NCBI GenBank assembly: GCA_025359865.1
Contig: JANYDH010000081.1
Coordinates: 1 to 38,632 of the forward strand
Origin: Actinomycetes bacterium
GTDB taxonomy: Bacteria; Actinomycetota; Acidimicrobiia; Acidimicrobiales; Ilumatobacteraceae
Length of the DNA stretch: 38,632 nt
Reading direction: 5' to 3'
The position numbers and the translations under genes were made by a program. Numbering within the stretch: the first letter of the stretch is position 1; every line of letters begins with the position of its first letter. Shown piece after piece: positions 9,701 to 18,551 of the stretch. The notes beneath the pieces are model-generated. The model had not been told where the DNA came from. It did not search any database and saw nothing but the letters and a program-made list of their open reading frames with translations.

Positions 9701-12700
9701 GACAGCTACGTCTTTTCGCGGGCAAGTATCGAGACGCACAAACTGCTCGGTGCTTGCACGATCAAGATCACCTCGGCCAGCTTCCAGCCGGTCTCACTGA
9801 AACTGGCAACACCGTTGGCGGTCAGCGACGGCGTCACCAGCTCCGACCAGATTGTCAACATCCCGCTGACCCCGGTGCTGAATCCCACCGAGCCAGTGTT
9901 CGGGTTCGTGCGTTGGTTCGACTACGGCACGCCGACGAAGACCGAGAAGCTGCTCGAAGGTGTCACGGTCGGACCCAGTGGACAGGTGATCACTGGGTTC
10001 ACGCCATCGACGGGCGACCTCAACACGGTGCCCACGCCGATCAGAACCACCGTGGCGCCATTCACCAGCAAGCCCGATGGAGCATGGGTGGTGAAGGGCC
10101 AGATCTTCGGTTCCTCCACATACAACGTGTCGAGGGACGGATTCAACGACGGATCGTTCGATGTGAAGATGAGCATCACGACCAACAACACCAACGTTCG
10201 CGATGTATCAGCCGGCACCAATCTCAAGTCGACTGCGGCGAGTGCGACCAGCCCGATACTTGTCGAGATGGAGCCCCGCAACCGAGCGATGGGCGGCAAC
10301 GTCGTCCTGGTCTCGAATGGCACCAAGGACTACGCCGGTGTCCGCATCGCCAAAGTCGGTCCCACCACCAATGGGCCCGCCGACACCGGCACGCTGATCG
10401 GCCCGTCAGCGACCGGTGCGTTCTCGATTACCGACGCCCGACCTGGCACGTGGAAGCTGACCATCACCAAGCCCGACCACTACGTCTTCTTCCCTGCCGT
10501 GATATCAGGGGACCCAACAAAGTTCGTTCTCGAGGTCCCACTTCCCCCTGGCTCCGGCGAGTTTGCCATTCCCACGACCACGCCGATTCCGAAGATGGTC
10601 GCGCTCGCCAGCCTCGACGTGAACGTGCTCGAAGCCGGAACAGGAAGGGACCTGCTGGCCACGAGTACTGCACCGACGGTTGCGCTCAACTACAACTCCG
10701 GAGCCACCCCAATCATCGGCGACCTCATCCCAGCCGTTCCCAGCAGCCGTACAGCCCCAGCCGTCACCGCGTTCTGGAAGTACCAGGACCTCATCGTGCC
10801 GCTCGATGGCTCGGCGGCGCTGTTCCACAAGATCGCCGTGGACACCACCGACCACGACCTGGCGGCCGCCACAGTCACCGTCACCGTTAATGGAGTGGCC
10901 GCCGACCCAACGACGCTGAGCGCCGCGAACATCCCGCTGCAACTGCGCCCGGGAGACCACGTGGTTCTTTCTATTGCGCTGGCGAGGTTCGGTTCGCTGA
11001 CCGGTTCCGTCGTCGGCATTGTCGGTCCGACTGCGTCGTCCACTGAAGATCTCCTCGATCCATCGCTGTCCGCCGGCCTGCACCTCACCGCTATGAGAGA
11101 GTTCGACGCCGCTGGAGTTGCGCTCACCGTGCCGGTACCTGCCGACCACGTCATCGTGACACCGGCAACTTCGACTGCACCCGGCACGTTCAAAATCGAC
11201 GGCCCCGCGGGCGGTTACCGCATCACCGTCACCCACGATCAGTACCAGGCCGCGCTGAGCAGTAGCCCGACCGCCCTGGCCTCAACAGGGGCACCCACTT
11301 CCCTGTTCACTCCAGGCGGGGTGCTCTACAGGGTGGCAAACTCCGAAGACCGAGTGCTGGCCACACCCTTCACGCTCGATCTCATCAAGGGCCGCATCAC
11401 GGTGACCGCAGTACAGGGCAACGGGACGAGTCCGCTCGCCGGTGCCAAAGTCATCGTTACCAGGTCTCTGTACCCGCTCCCTGCGCCAGCCGACACCAAC
11501 AGCGACGGCATCACATCCCTGTCGGGCCTGTACCCGGGAACCTATCGAATCGAGATCCGCAAGTACAACCCACTCATTCCCGCCCAGGACGAACGATTCC
11601 CCGTCATCGTCTCTGTCTTGGTACCGAGAGGCACGCTCGCGACGCCCGGCGCGGTGACCGTCAAGGGAGCGTTACTCGAACTCGGCGGCTCAATTACCGG
11701 CACTATCCAGGCCATCAACCTCGACGGCGAAGCGATGCCGATGCCGTCGGGTGTCACGATCACCAGAACCTACAACTCATCCTTGTCACCCAAGGTGGTC
11801 GTGAACTCGGCCACCACAGTGCTCAACTCGGCGTCCGACACCGACCTGTCGGTCGGAAGTCGACCGAGCGCGGTCACGTTCACCCCGCTCATAGCGCTCA
11901 CAACACCGCAGACGTTTGGATTCACATCGTTGGCGTTCGGAGTACATAGTTTGACGTTCTCCTCACCCGTGGTGGGATACAACGCTCCTGCTCCGAAGGA
12001 ATTGACCGTCGACGACAACACCCTCCCCGCCGTGCCGAAAGATGCTGGCACGGTGTCGTACACCGCGAAGAACGTCGTCGTCAAAGTGAACCTCAATTCG
12101 TCGACTGGTGCACCGATCTTCGGCGCCACCGTAAGGCTGATCGACCCCGACACGGGAGAACCCATTCCGCTCGCAGTGCAGCCCGGCGACCCGACCAACC
12201 GGTACACCGCGTTGTCGGTGGTGCCGGAGTTCCTCCAGCTTACACCCGCCGTCACTCAGGTCTACGGACTGATCATCAGCCATCCGCTGTATGGGCTGTC
12301 AGAATCAACAGTGTTCGTCGGAGTACGAGACGACGCGCTCATCGTGCCCATCACGATGACTCCCACTAAGGCCGGTGTGAATGGCCTGATCAAGAAGCAA
12401 CTCACCGAGTCGCCGAGTTCGATCGACAAGTTCGACAACGTCAAGTTCGCGACGATCGAACTCTACAAACTGAGAACTGCTGGCGCGACTCTCGACCCGA
12501 CTCTCGACACGTTCATCGACAGTACGACGACCGATGTAAATGGCGACTATGCCCTCGGCGTGCCCGATACCGTTCTACCGGGGAGTTTCTACGTCGTCGC
12601 CTCGTCTCCTGGCTTCGCTCCCCGCCAATCCGGTGTGAGACCTTTGACTATCACCGACAAAGGGTCCAGCGCCAACTTCAACTTGACGCTACCCAAGTAC

Positions 12701-14749
12701 GCGCAGGCCAAGGTGACGGTCCTCGGCGCTGCCGCTGCCGCCGACACGACCGTCACGATGTCGACATTTGGCGTGACCCCACTGACCTGCACCACGATGC
12801 CGTTGTGCACATTCGCGTCGCTTGACCCGGACAAGTCGTACTCGTGGACGATCACAGCGGCAACGTTCTTCCCCAAGTCGATACCCTCGATCAATCCCGA
12901 TATCGGTGACGTTACGACCGCGGTCTACAACGTCACCCCAGTCCAACGCATTGTCGAGGTGCAGGTCATCCTCGAGGTGCCAGCCGCCTGCACGGATCCC
13001 TTCCCCTCGGTCAGCATCGCCATCCCGTCAGGGATTGGCGCAATTCCGGCCGCCCAAGACATCACCCCGAGTGGGGCTGATGCCGGCTCGTATCGGTTCA
13101 GGTTCACAGGTGTTCCGCTCGGCGCGGGCACCATCACGGTCAGCGAGGCAGGGTGCCGAACCGTTACGGTCACGGTCAGTAACACCGATGTGACCAACAC
13201 CGCCACCATCGACTTGTCGTATGCCGTGAACCTCAAGCCTCCGGTGCAGTACAAGGTCAAGGTCGTCGGTGGTAGTCCACTGGCTACAAACGTCATCGCA
13301 ACGCCCGCCGGTGGTGGAACAGCGATTCAATCGACGTTAAGTGGCGGTTTCTACACGATCCAGCTCGATAGCGGTAGTTGGACCTTCGCTGCGACGCTCG
13401 ACGGGACGGGCGAAGCCCACACCACGACCCCGTTCGTGGTCACGGGACTCACGGCTACCGGTCCGGGTTCGCCTCAGGATCTGACGCTCACGCTGGTACC
13501 GCGCACGGTCACCGTCGTGATCAACGTCACCGGTACGACTGGCGCATCGATCAGTTTCCCCGCCGACATCGCGTCTGGCGCGCCCTTCACCATTGTCGAG
13601 TCAAACCTTCCGTCTGCGTACACCGTCACGAAGGAGGGCTACGTCGTGGTGTCCGACTCCGGGTCAGGTTCGGCGACGTACGCAATCGGAGTCACGACAC
13701 CGATCAGCGTCGTGATGGAAGCTAAGCCCGTTCTCAAGTTCTCCGGGGTCGCGGGCGCCGTCGTCACAGTGACTAATGGGGTCGCCGATTCATCAGATCC
13801 CACCAAGTTCTACTTGAACAGTGCTCTGCTTGCTTCGACCACCTACACCGTCATCAAAGAGGGCTACGTTACGCTCAACACGTCCGCTGTTCCCGTGAGT
13901 CCAGCAACCGTCTTCGCAAACGGATCGACCACACCGATCGACGTCGCACTGGTCGCGAAACCCGTTCTCCAGTTCACCGGCGTCGTGGGCGCAACCGTCA
14001 CACTGGACGGCGGCAACAGCGTCGGCGTCATCGACTCGCACGACGCAGGACTGGCTACCCAACGGTTCTACATGACCAGCGGTCTTTCGTCCCCGACCAA
14101 CTACAGCGTCACCAAGACCGGCTACAGCCCAATCGTCAGTGCCTCCGCAGCTGCCGACAGTCCAGCAACGACGTTCGCTAACGAATCGACTACGACGATC
14201 CCGGTGGTGCTCTTGTCGTTGCCAACCGTTCAGTTCAACGTTCCGAGCGGATCGACCATCACCATCACGTCCGGTCAAACCTTCAACGTTTCCGGCACCA
14301 ACCTGTACACCATTACTTCGGGTACCTCACCATTGGCCTACACCGTGGCGAACCCCCCGTACTTCACCCTGACGGGTTCCGTGTCATTCGCGAGCGGTAG
14401 CCCCGCCACTGTTTCCGGGATGGTGCTTCGACCCTTGCTGTCCGGAACGTTCTCATCAGCTGGGCGTCCGGACTTCTTCCTGTGTCGGACCGATACGACG
14501 GTGGTTGATGCCGGCACGTGCCTGCTGTCGACAGGCAAGGTAGCGGGACCCACCAGTGTGGGAGGGACCAATTACAGCTTCAACCTGCCTCAGGCCATCG
14601 GAGCCGCTAGCGGAACGCTGATCATCGTTGCCAAGAAAGACTCCAACCACTACATCGGTGCCACTGTTGTTTGGGACGGATCATCAACGACTATCGCGGG
14701 ACCTACACTCGACGTCTCCGCAACTGCCGTTACTCCGGACGTCCCCTGA
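6776..14749 (+). CDS. giant bitopic repeat protein (2657 aa), third member of the CIS-linked Ig/TM/repeat set
   Basis: One uninterrupted frame of almost 8 kb. GAAAGG at 6761-6766 precedes the ATG at 6776; in-frame upstream codons to 6668 lie inside the previous gene and lack a site. Residues 1-205 are Ig-like and more diverged from the two paralogues (GLRDDDTDLP replaces the GLDPSWV motif). A membrane helix lies at about 214-236 (FLAILVIVALWAGLLGGGLYL) and an Ala/Gly/Pro linker runs to about 320. The rest is a long chain of carboxypeptidase-regulatory/Cna-B-like sandwiches. The last quarter shifts to a distinct, more regular type with recurring LKFSGVAGAVVTVTNG / LQFTGVVGATVTLDGG units and YTVxKxGY strands (about 2220-2560). 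Such a chain could span a cell envelope or form an external fibre. No enzyme motif is seen. A cell-surface adhesin is the main alternative, but operon position with the CIS cap favours a CIS role. Confidence 0.72.
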   Translation: MRVDVLDPVASAAPGDTATYRLRVFNDTRGPASYRMRVVGLRDDDTDLPIGEQHVPAGAAIDVDVDVRVPKAFAAGRHALAVEVRSDRRDERPGLAGLTVEVSSIQQVTLQVIPSSLKGRLSGRFKLEIDNHETRPIDLQLAGEGPHLSVQLKRTAVTLQPGQRIQVKGKVRGEKRMVRSARNHVLTFSATGKSAPVYTDAGYHQRPIVPRQFRMFLAILVIVALWAGLLGGGLYLWKTRDQRTATAVLAAPLAIDTDGDGILDTAAPGVGIAMGTGQTGADGASAGADGGVAAPGETPAAVAVPEAKPPRPTTAMLSGTVKAGATGKNSGVSFTLVPIKLGNESTTDSVGSAGASRPAKIWPARYGRASQAGVSDQQMTESVIAPLSTTSDDKGVWLIPDVKIPDNYRLEVKANGFDTQQLVVSFSDDGKPVELKAIELQPGTGHAKGVVNGPSGPLGGVAITITDGTLVFQTTSSSKAGEVGQWDLPGLSTPNNYTLTAELAGYGTEVQLLPLAPGGANLAMQINMVPGVGSIRGIATIGNPPHGGVTLTASNADLTRTATSLTVDPQGAFHFPQLPLGVYTITAASPGFQTQTRMVTLGDGSPENPEAVDFALLSTSASVFGDVVNDRGEKLVGVGIKVSRDTATIDSSTAATPSAGRFEIKELPPGKYVVAFDMFNHAPESRAVTLVAGQALDLGTITMKFRLQPTIGATAVVTIPVFDTNDAPLTGATVQFLAVADNKVVLERADKKNEQASFTFKDVPIGTYTVKVSRPNYRTVTKRITVGLDPITKSFQLIKLGQVTGALIDAFNKSRQLDGYSLRIFALDAKGNRDGDALPDPPVVVDRATPNLEGKILWQSPPNALPAGTYELDVVKPPAGYLVRNTQIIDPITIGAKPMQFTISPTDEDTIRLNDLLAVPYPTLKGRLLVPLTSNGDTVSYKPLDATVAVTLSCPSGDSNVPAELVDTNTGVPGLDSYVFSRASIETHKLLGACTIKITSASFQPVSLKLATPLAVSDGVTSSDQIVNIPLTPVLNPTEPVFGFVRWFDYGTPTKTEKLLEGVTVGPSGQVITGFTPSTGDLNTVPTPIRTTVAPFTSKPDGAWVVKGQIFGSSTYNVSRDGFNDGSFDVKMSITTNNTNVRDVSAGTNLKSTAASATSPILVEMEPRNRAMGGNVVLVSNGTKDYAGVRIAKVGPTTNGPADTGTLIGPSATGAFSITDARPGTWKLTITKPDHYVFFPAVISGDPTKFVLEVPLPPGSGEFAIPTTTPIPKMVALASLDVNVLEAGTGRDLLATSTAPTVALNYNSGATPIIGDLIPAVPSSRTAPAVTAFWKYQDLIVPLDGSAALFHKIAVDTTDHDLAAATVTVTVNGVAADPTTLSAANIPLQLRPGDHVVLSIALARFGSLTGSVVGIVGPTASSTEDLLDPSLSAGLHLTAMREFDAAGVALTVPVPADHVIVTPATSTAPGTFKIDGPAGGYRITVTHDQYQAALSSSPTALASTGAPTSLFTPGGVLYRVANSEDRVLATPFTLDLIKGRITVTAVQGNGTSPLAGAKVIVTRSLYPLPAPADTNSDGITSLSGLYPGTYRIEIRKYNPLIPAQDERFPVIVSVLVPRGTLATPGAVTVKGALLELGGSITGTIQAINLDGEAMPMPSGVTITRTYNSSLSPKVVVNSATTVLNSASDTDLSVGSRPSAVTFTPLIALTTPQTFGFTSLAFGVHSLTFSSPVVGYNAPAPKELTVDDNTLPAVPKDAGTVSYTAKNVVVKVNLNSSTGAPIFGATVRLIDPDTGEPIPLAVQPGDPTNRYTALSVVPEFLQLTPAVTQVYGLIISHPLYGLSESTVFVGVRDDALIVPITMTPTKAGVNGLIKKQLTESPSSIDKFDNVKFATIELYKLRTAGATLDPTLDTFIDSTTTDVNGDYALGVPDTVLPGSFYVVASSPGFAPRQSGVRPLTITDKGSSANFNLTLPKYAQAKVTVLGAAAAADTTVTMSTFGVTPLTCTTMPLCTFASLDPDKSYSWTITAATFFPKSIPSINPDIGDVTTAVYNVTPVQRIVEVQVILEVPAACTDPFPSVSIAIPSGIGAIPAAQDITPSGADAGSYRFRFTGVPLGAGTITVSEAGCRTVTVTVSNTDVTNTATIDLSYAVNLKPPVQYKVKVVGGSPLATNVIATPAGGGTAIQSTLSGGFYTIQLDSGSWTFAATLDGTGEAHTTTPFVVTGLTATGPGSPQDLTLTLVPRTVTVVINVTGTTGASISFPADIASGAPFTIVESNLPSAYTVTKEGYVVVSDSGSGSATYAIGVTTPISVVMEAKPVLKFSGVAGAVVTVTNGVADSSDPTKFYLNSALLASTTYTVIKEGYVTLNTSAVPVSPATVFANGSTTPIDVALVAKPVLQFTGVVGATVTLDGGNSVGVIDSHDAGLATQRFYMTSGLSSPTNYSVTKTGYSPIVSASAAADSPATTFANESTTTIPVVLLSLPTVQFNVPSGSTITITSGQTFNVSGTNLYTITSGTSPLAYTVANPPYFTLTGSVSFASGSPATVSGMVLRPLLSGTFSSAGRPDFFLCRTDTTVVDAGTCLLSTGKVAGPTSVGGTNYSFNLPQAIGAASGTLIIVAKKDSNHYIGATVVWDGSSTTIAGPTLDVSATAVTPDVP

Positions 14750-14925
14750 CAGTTCACTCTGCTGCACCAACAATCAAGTTCCGCCATTGAAGTCTTGTTC
14801 TCTTCACGAAGGGAATGGGACGTGGTTTTCTGTTTGTAAAGAGAACGGGGAGGGTGCCGCGCTGAGGTTGGCGGAACGTTGTGCTGGGGTTGGGGGGCGG
14901 GGCTGGTGACGGTTGAATCCGGAGG

Positions 14926-15458
14926 TTGACCACGATTCGCCGTCTTGCGACGGATCTCACCGGTCAACTCGACAAGGTGTTTCGAAGCCGAGACCTGAGC
15001 GGCTTCCCGTCCGATCGTCTCCATGAACTCAGCGCGCTCATCGATGGCATCGGATCCGACAGTTGGGCTGCTGGCCCTACCATTGCAGCATTGCACCGAC
15101 TTGACGGCTACCGCCTGCGCAGGCCATTCCATCTCGTCGTGTGTAGCGGTCGCAACCTCGCCCGAGCGGGCCACGTCATCCATTCGAGTAACGAGCTCGA
15201 ACCCATCGACCTTCCAGAGCTGGCTCTCACTCGAGCGTGAGTTCCTACGACTGGTCGACAGTGCAGGGTTGCCCAAGCCCACCATGCAGCAGGTTCTGGG
15301 ATGCCGGGGCAAGAGTCTGATCCGTGTCCGTAGACGTTCGCTTCGAGGGAACCCCGATCGTCGTCGAAGACCCCGCTGATGTGCTGGCCACAGTGCTCGA
15401 GGCGCTCGCTCTATACCTGTCCGCCACGGCCCTCCCTGGCGTTCTCTTCACGACATGA
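14926..15458 (+). pseudogene. degraded AbiEi/DUF559-type endonuclease-domain gene
   Basis: Three frames together give a shrunken member of the actinobacterial DUF559 (VSR-like endonuclease) family. 14926-15240 reads IAALHRLDGYRLRRPFHLVV then AGHVIHSSNELEPID, matching the mid-region, and ends at a stop. The next frame reads LEREFLRLVDSAGLPKP to LIRV. The third reads RVDVRFEGTPIVVE and then DPADVLATVLEALALYL to a stop at 15458. Intact members carry about 100 more residues between the first two blocks (the RTLIDLA region) and an LGYRxHRT-like stretch after VVE. Both are missing, so at least two deletions and two frameshifts have occurred. Domain recognition is from memory of the family. The 176 bases before it hold no gene; they include an 8-bp inverted repeat, GTTCTCTT (14797-14804) with AAGAGAAC (14839-14846). 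Confidence 0.7.
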
Positions 15459-15490
15459 ACAGGACATGCCTCACTGTACGTGGAGAGAAC

Positions 15491-15518
15491 GAGGGGTGGC
15501 GGGCGAGGGGTGGCGGGC
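15491..15518. repeat. 14-bp tandem duplication
   Basis: GAGGGGTGGCGGGC occurs twice in direct tandem just downstream (in transcription sense) of the zinc-ribbon gene stop. No T-tract terminator is visible here. Confidence 0.8.
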
Positions 15519-15523
15519 GATGG

Positions 15524-15943
15524 TCAGAGCATCAAGAATGCGCCGACGGCGCTGATCACCACGATGATGCCCATGATCGCAAGTGGGACGAAATCCTTCG
15601 GCGGCGCGGCGGGGGGCGCCGCGGGCGGTGGCAGCGCTGCGGGCGGCTGATCCACCACGGGCTTCGGATTCCAGTCGCCGCCGCAACGGATGCACACCAG
15701 CGCATCCAACGTGTTCAACTCGCCGCACGTGGTACAGACCTTGGTGCCGATCATCCGGCGCCCGCCGGCTCCGGGCAGTCGACGCAGCGTGGTATCGCCC
15801 GCCACGCTGGCAGCGCCTACGGGCACGGCGGTCGGTGCCCAGAACAGTGGAAAGTCGCAGTGGGTACAAAACTCGTCACTGGCCCGCTGAATCGACGGGA
15901 ATGTGGTGATCTGGCCGCATTGCGGGCAGACGATGTCGCTCAT
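15524..15943 (-). CDS. tail-anchored double zinc-ribbon protein
   Basis: 139 residues. Four CxxC knuckles make two zinc ribbons: CPQC (6-9) with CTHC (26-29), and CTTC (70-73) with CIRC (84-87). A Pro/Ala linker (about 95-116) is followed by one hydrophobic helix at 119-139 that ends the protein (FVPLAIMGIIVVISAVGAFL). There is no N-terminal signal, so this is a tail-anchored topology with the zinc ribbons in the cytoplasm. The ATG overlaps the stop of the tail-protein-I gene by ATGA, so it is the last cistron of the CIS structural operon. I infer a membrane adaptor that binds the baseplate or a cytosolic partner. A standalone zinc-ribbon membrane protein unrelated to the CIS is possible, but the coupling argues otherwise. 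Confidence 0.8.
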   Translation of the reverse strand: MSDIVCPQCGQITTFPSIQRASDEFCTHCDFPLFWAPTAVPVGAASVAGDTTLRRLPGAGGRRMIGTKVCTTCGELNTLDALVCIRCGGDWNPKPVVDQPPAALPPPAAPPAAPPKDFVPLAIMGIIVVISAVGAFLML

Positions 15944-16620
15944 GACTCGCTCCAGATGTCGTATTGCTGCGGCGGCGGCGGAGGCTCATGGGGCAGCGAG
16001 CCTGCGGCCACGGCAATTCCCGGCGATGGAACCGACGGTGCGGCGGGCGAAGCTACCAATGCGGCGAGAGCAGCGCTGGCAGGGGCAACGCTTCCAGAGG
16101 ACGCGTCGGTCGGCCACAGCCGGCGGTCGCCGACGAACAACTCGAACGTGACGCTGGCAGGCAGCTCGGCACGCACGATCCGCAGCACGTCACGTTCGGT
16201 CGCCCAGCCCGTGGACTCGATCCTCAAGACAACGTGCGGATCGGTTACCGGCGCCTCACCCTCGGGGTACACCCCGCCGTTGTCGATCACGGTGGCGGGC
16301 CCATTGGTGACCAACTCCAACAGCATCTTCAGGCCTTGACGTGTTCCACGCCACCGCACGAGCGCGGAGTAGCCGCGCACCATGTCGCGCTGCAACTCAT
16401 CGGGAAGTGACGGGTCGATCCAGTCGACGCCGATCCATTGCCCCATCAACCGCACCATGGCATCCGGCGCGACCGCAGGGTCGAACATGTGCTTCAACGT
16501 GTCGATCTGGTGCAGTTCCGTATCGGCAATCGACTGGAAGATCATCAAGAATCGGCCGAGGAAGTCGTCTTCGACCATGCTGACCGGAAGTTGCTGCAAA
16601 AGCCAATCTGAACGCCTCAT
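15940..16620 (-). CDS. phage tail protein I-like baseplate wedge component
   Basis: 226 residues with the tail_P2_I pattern (P2 gpI; position of Afp12/gp7 in CIS loci): an early FLGRFLMIFQSIADTE helix, DTLKHMFDPAVAPDAMVRLM, the characteristic WIGVDW, and a YSALVRWRGTRQGLKMLLEL segment, then a beta domain (VVLRIESTGWATERDVLRIV). The last 55 residues are Ala/Pro-rich and end in a PPPPPQQYD tail, probably disordered. It is much shorter than Afp12, as is usual in simplified baseplates. ATGA overlaps join it to baseplate J upstream and the zinc-ribbon gene downstream. Acts in the baseplate wedge. Confidence 0.82.
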   Translation of the reverse strand: MRRSDWLLQQLPVSMVEDDFLGRFLMIFQSIADTELHQIDTLKHMFDPAVAPDAMVRLMGQWIGVDWIDPSLPDELQRDMVRGYSALVRWRGTRQGLKMLLELVTNGPATVIDNGGVYPEGEAPVTDPHVVLRIESTGWATERDVLRIVRAELPASVTFELFVGDRRLWPTDASSGSVAPASAALAALVASPAAPSVPSPGIAVAAGSLPHEPPPPPQQYDIWSES

Positions 16621-18551
16621 CGCACCACCACCTGATGATTGGCAGACAAGAACAGCGAGTCTCGATCGAGCTTGACGAGGTCTTTGCCGAACCCGATCCG
16701 CTCATGATTACGAAGGTCGTACTCGAAGAACAGCACTTCTTCCACCCGCTCGACGCCTTGCACCGCTTCGAGCATTTGGAACACGGTCGCCGAGTTGAGG
16801 TCGCTGTCGAATCCCCAGCCACGCCCATCGGCGCCGCCATTGACCGGGTTGATGTAGCGATAGAGCGCGGTCATCGCTCGATCTCGTACCAGCGACACCG
16901 GGCTACCAGGGCGAGCAACGACCAGAGTGGCCACCGTGACACCCTGATAGTATGGCGTGCCGATCTCGATGGTGCTGCCAAGGATGCGACATTCGTCGAG
17001 GTGGTGGCGAACGCGGTTCGTCATCTCGTCGGTCAGCGCGAAATCGTCGAGTTGCAACTGCTCGGAGCGGCGCTCGATCGATGGCACCAGCAGCAGCCGA
17101 ATCGGCCTGCCCCGTTCCAGCGGCGGAAGACACCGCACACGGGCGATCGAGGCATCGGCCTCGCCGGCGATTCGCTCGAAGTCTTCGACGGTGACCGCTC
17201 GGGCACCGGTACGCAACGACTGGGGGCCCCGAAGCTTCGCGTTGTCGATGGTCTCGGCGTCGACCCCACCTGTGGCCGCCTCGATGTTTTCGACAGCGCC
17301 AATGTATGGCACCGTGGTGCGCAACCCGATGAGCGTGCCAGCGCCAACGTTGCCGATCGCACCTCCGCCGAAGCGATAACCGCTGACTGCGATAGTGGCG
17401 CCTTCCTTCGGCACAGCGCCGTGTTGCAGCATCGACCCATCCGGATAGCGGATGAGTGGGCCGAAGATCACTTCTCCCGTCGTGGAGTTCCACACGATGT
17501 GGCGATCGTCGGGACTCGATCTGCAAAAGTCGGCGACCTCGGTCCATTCGGTACTGACCTCACCGTTGGTGACAACCACCACCTCGCCCTCACGACGAGG
17601 AAGCACCGGCGCATTGCGGACCGTAAAGACCTGATCGGGTTTGCCGGTACTGCGACCAAGAACTTCTCGGCCAAACAGATCGCTGTGCTCGGCGCGGACC
17701 GTACCACCGACGGCAGCCACTGACAGCTTGCGAATCTGGGGCGACGCCCGGTAGCCGGGTTGGCCCGGCTCGGGCGTGAGCAGCCGGGCGCGAAGCCAGT
17801 ACGCACGGGTGCCATTGAGACTGAGCGGCTCGTGGGCGTTGGGAATGAGGAGCACGATGTTGCCGTCTCGGTTGAGGCCACCGGTGGTGTCCTGGTATGG
17901 CTTCACCGGCACCCAGCCCTTGCCCTGCCATACCTCCCACCGCATCGGTGGTCGAGTAGGAATCACCCCGATCCCTTCGACGTTGGCCGTGACCCCCAAG
18001 CGAATCGCGTCGCCCGCGAGCGACGATTCGAACCCGAGGTAGAAGCAATCGCCAGGCGTGACGGTTGGGAAGCAGGTGACGACGCCCCGGTCGACACGCA
18101 AATCATCCCAGACATCGTTGTAGGAGTCGATGCCGGCGGATGTGAGCGACGCCATGAGCACGGGTGCCGAAACCGTCTTGTCGAGCGTGGTGGTGAACAC
18201 CCGCGGAACCCCGAACTCGCCAACGGTCGACACAGAGGTGCCCACTGGTACGTCGACCGAGTGATCAAGCGCCGTGACCAGCCAGAACGTGAGATCAGCG
18301 GACGCCGCGGTGGCCGGAAACGGCTCGAACCCCATCAGGTTCAGCATCCGGCTGAAGAACACATCCGGCACCTGGTTGAGCCGGTAGAGGGTCATCTCGG
18401 TCATCCACGCGAACAGTTCGATGAGGGCGACACCGGGGTCGGAGAGGTTGTGGTTCGTCCACTCCGGGCAGTACTTCGGGATCAGCCGCTTGGCCTCATC
18501 GACGATGTCTTGGAACGTTCGGTCATCGAGGTTGGTGACGGGGATACTCAT
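16617..18551 (-). CDS. baseplate J-like assembly protein (gp6/Afp11 type)
   Basis: 644 residues. The start, LDDRTFQDIVDEAKRLIPKY followed by CPEWTNHNLSDPGVALIELFAWM, is typical of the putative baseplate assembly protein found in CIS and T4-like simple baseplates. A baseplate-J core lies in the second half (VDAETIDNAKLRGPQSLRTG, then RAVTVEDFERIA near 430-460), with a C-terminal wedge domain (VFQMLEAVQGVERVEEVLFFEYD). It forms the main baseplate ring and links the hub to the first sheath ring. It overlaps gp25 by ATGA upstream and tail protein I by ATGA downstream. Length is in the usual range and nothing appears missing. Confidence 0.9.
   Translation of the reverse strand: MSIPVTNLDDRTFQDIVDEAKRLIPKYCPEWTNHNLSDPGVALIELFAWMTEMTLYRLNQVPDVFFSRMLNLMGFEPFPATAASADLTFWLVTALDHSVDVPVGTSVSTVGEFGVPRVFTTTLDKTVSAPVLMASLTSAGIDSYNDVWDDLRVDRGVVTCFPTVTPGDCFYLGFESSLAGDAIRLGVTANVEGIGVIPTRPPMRWEVWQGKGWVPVKPYQDTTGGLNRDGNIVLLIPNAHEPLSLNGTRAYWLRARLLTPEPGQPGYRASPQIRKLSVAAVGGTVRAEHSDLFGREVLGRSTGKPDQVFTVRNAPVLPRREGEVVVVTNGEVSTEWTEVADFCRSSPDDRHIVWNSTTGEVIFGPLIRYPDGSMLQHGAVPKEGATIAVSGYRFGGGAIGNVGAGTLIGLRTTVPYIGAVENIEAATGGVDAETIDNAKLRGPQSLRTGARAVTVEDFERIAGEADASIARVRCLPPLERGRPIRLLLVPSIERRSEQLQLDDFALTDEMTNRVRHHLDECRILGSTIEIGTPYYQGVTVATLVVARPGSPVSLVRDRAMTALYRYINPVNGGADGRGWGFDSDLNSATVFQMLEAVQGVERVEEVLFFEYDLRNHERIGFGKDLVKLDRDSLFLSANHQVVVR

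Noticed and set aside
9754-10890. Long alternate-frame reading within the giant protein gene
   Set aside because: Arg/His/Pro-rich composition typical of a shadow frame in GC-rich DNA. The giant frame is continuous and has domain structure.
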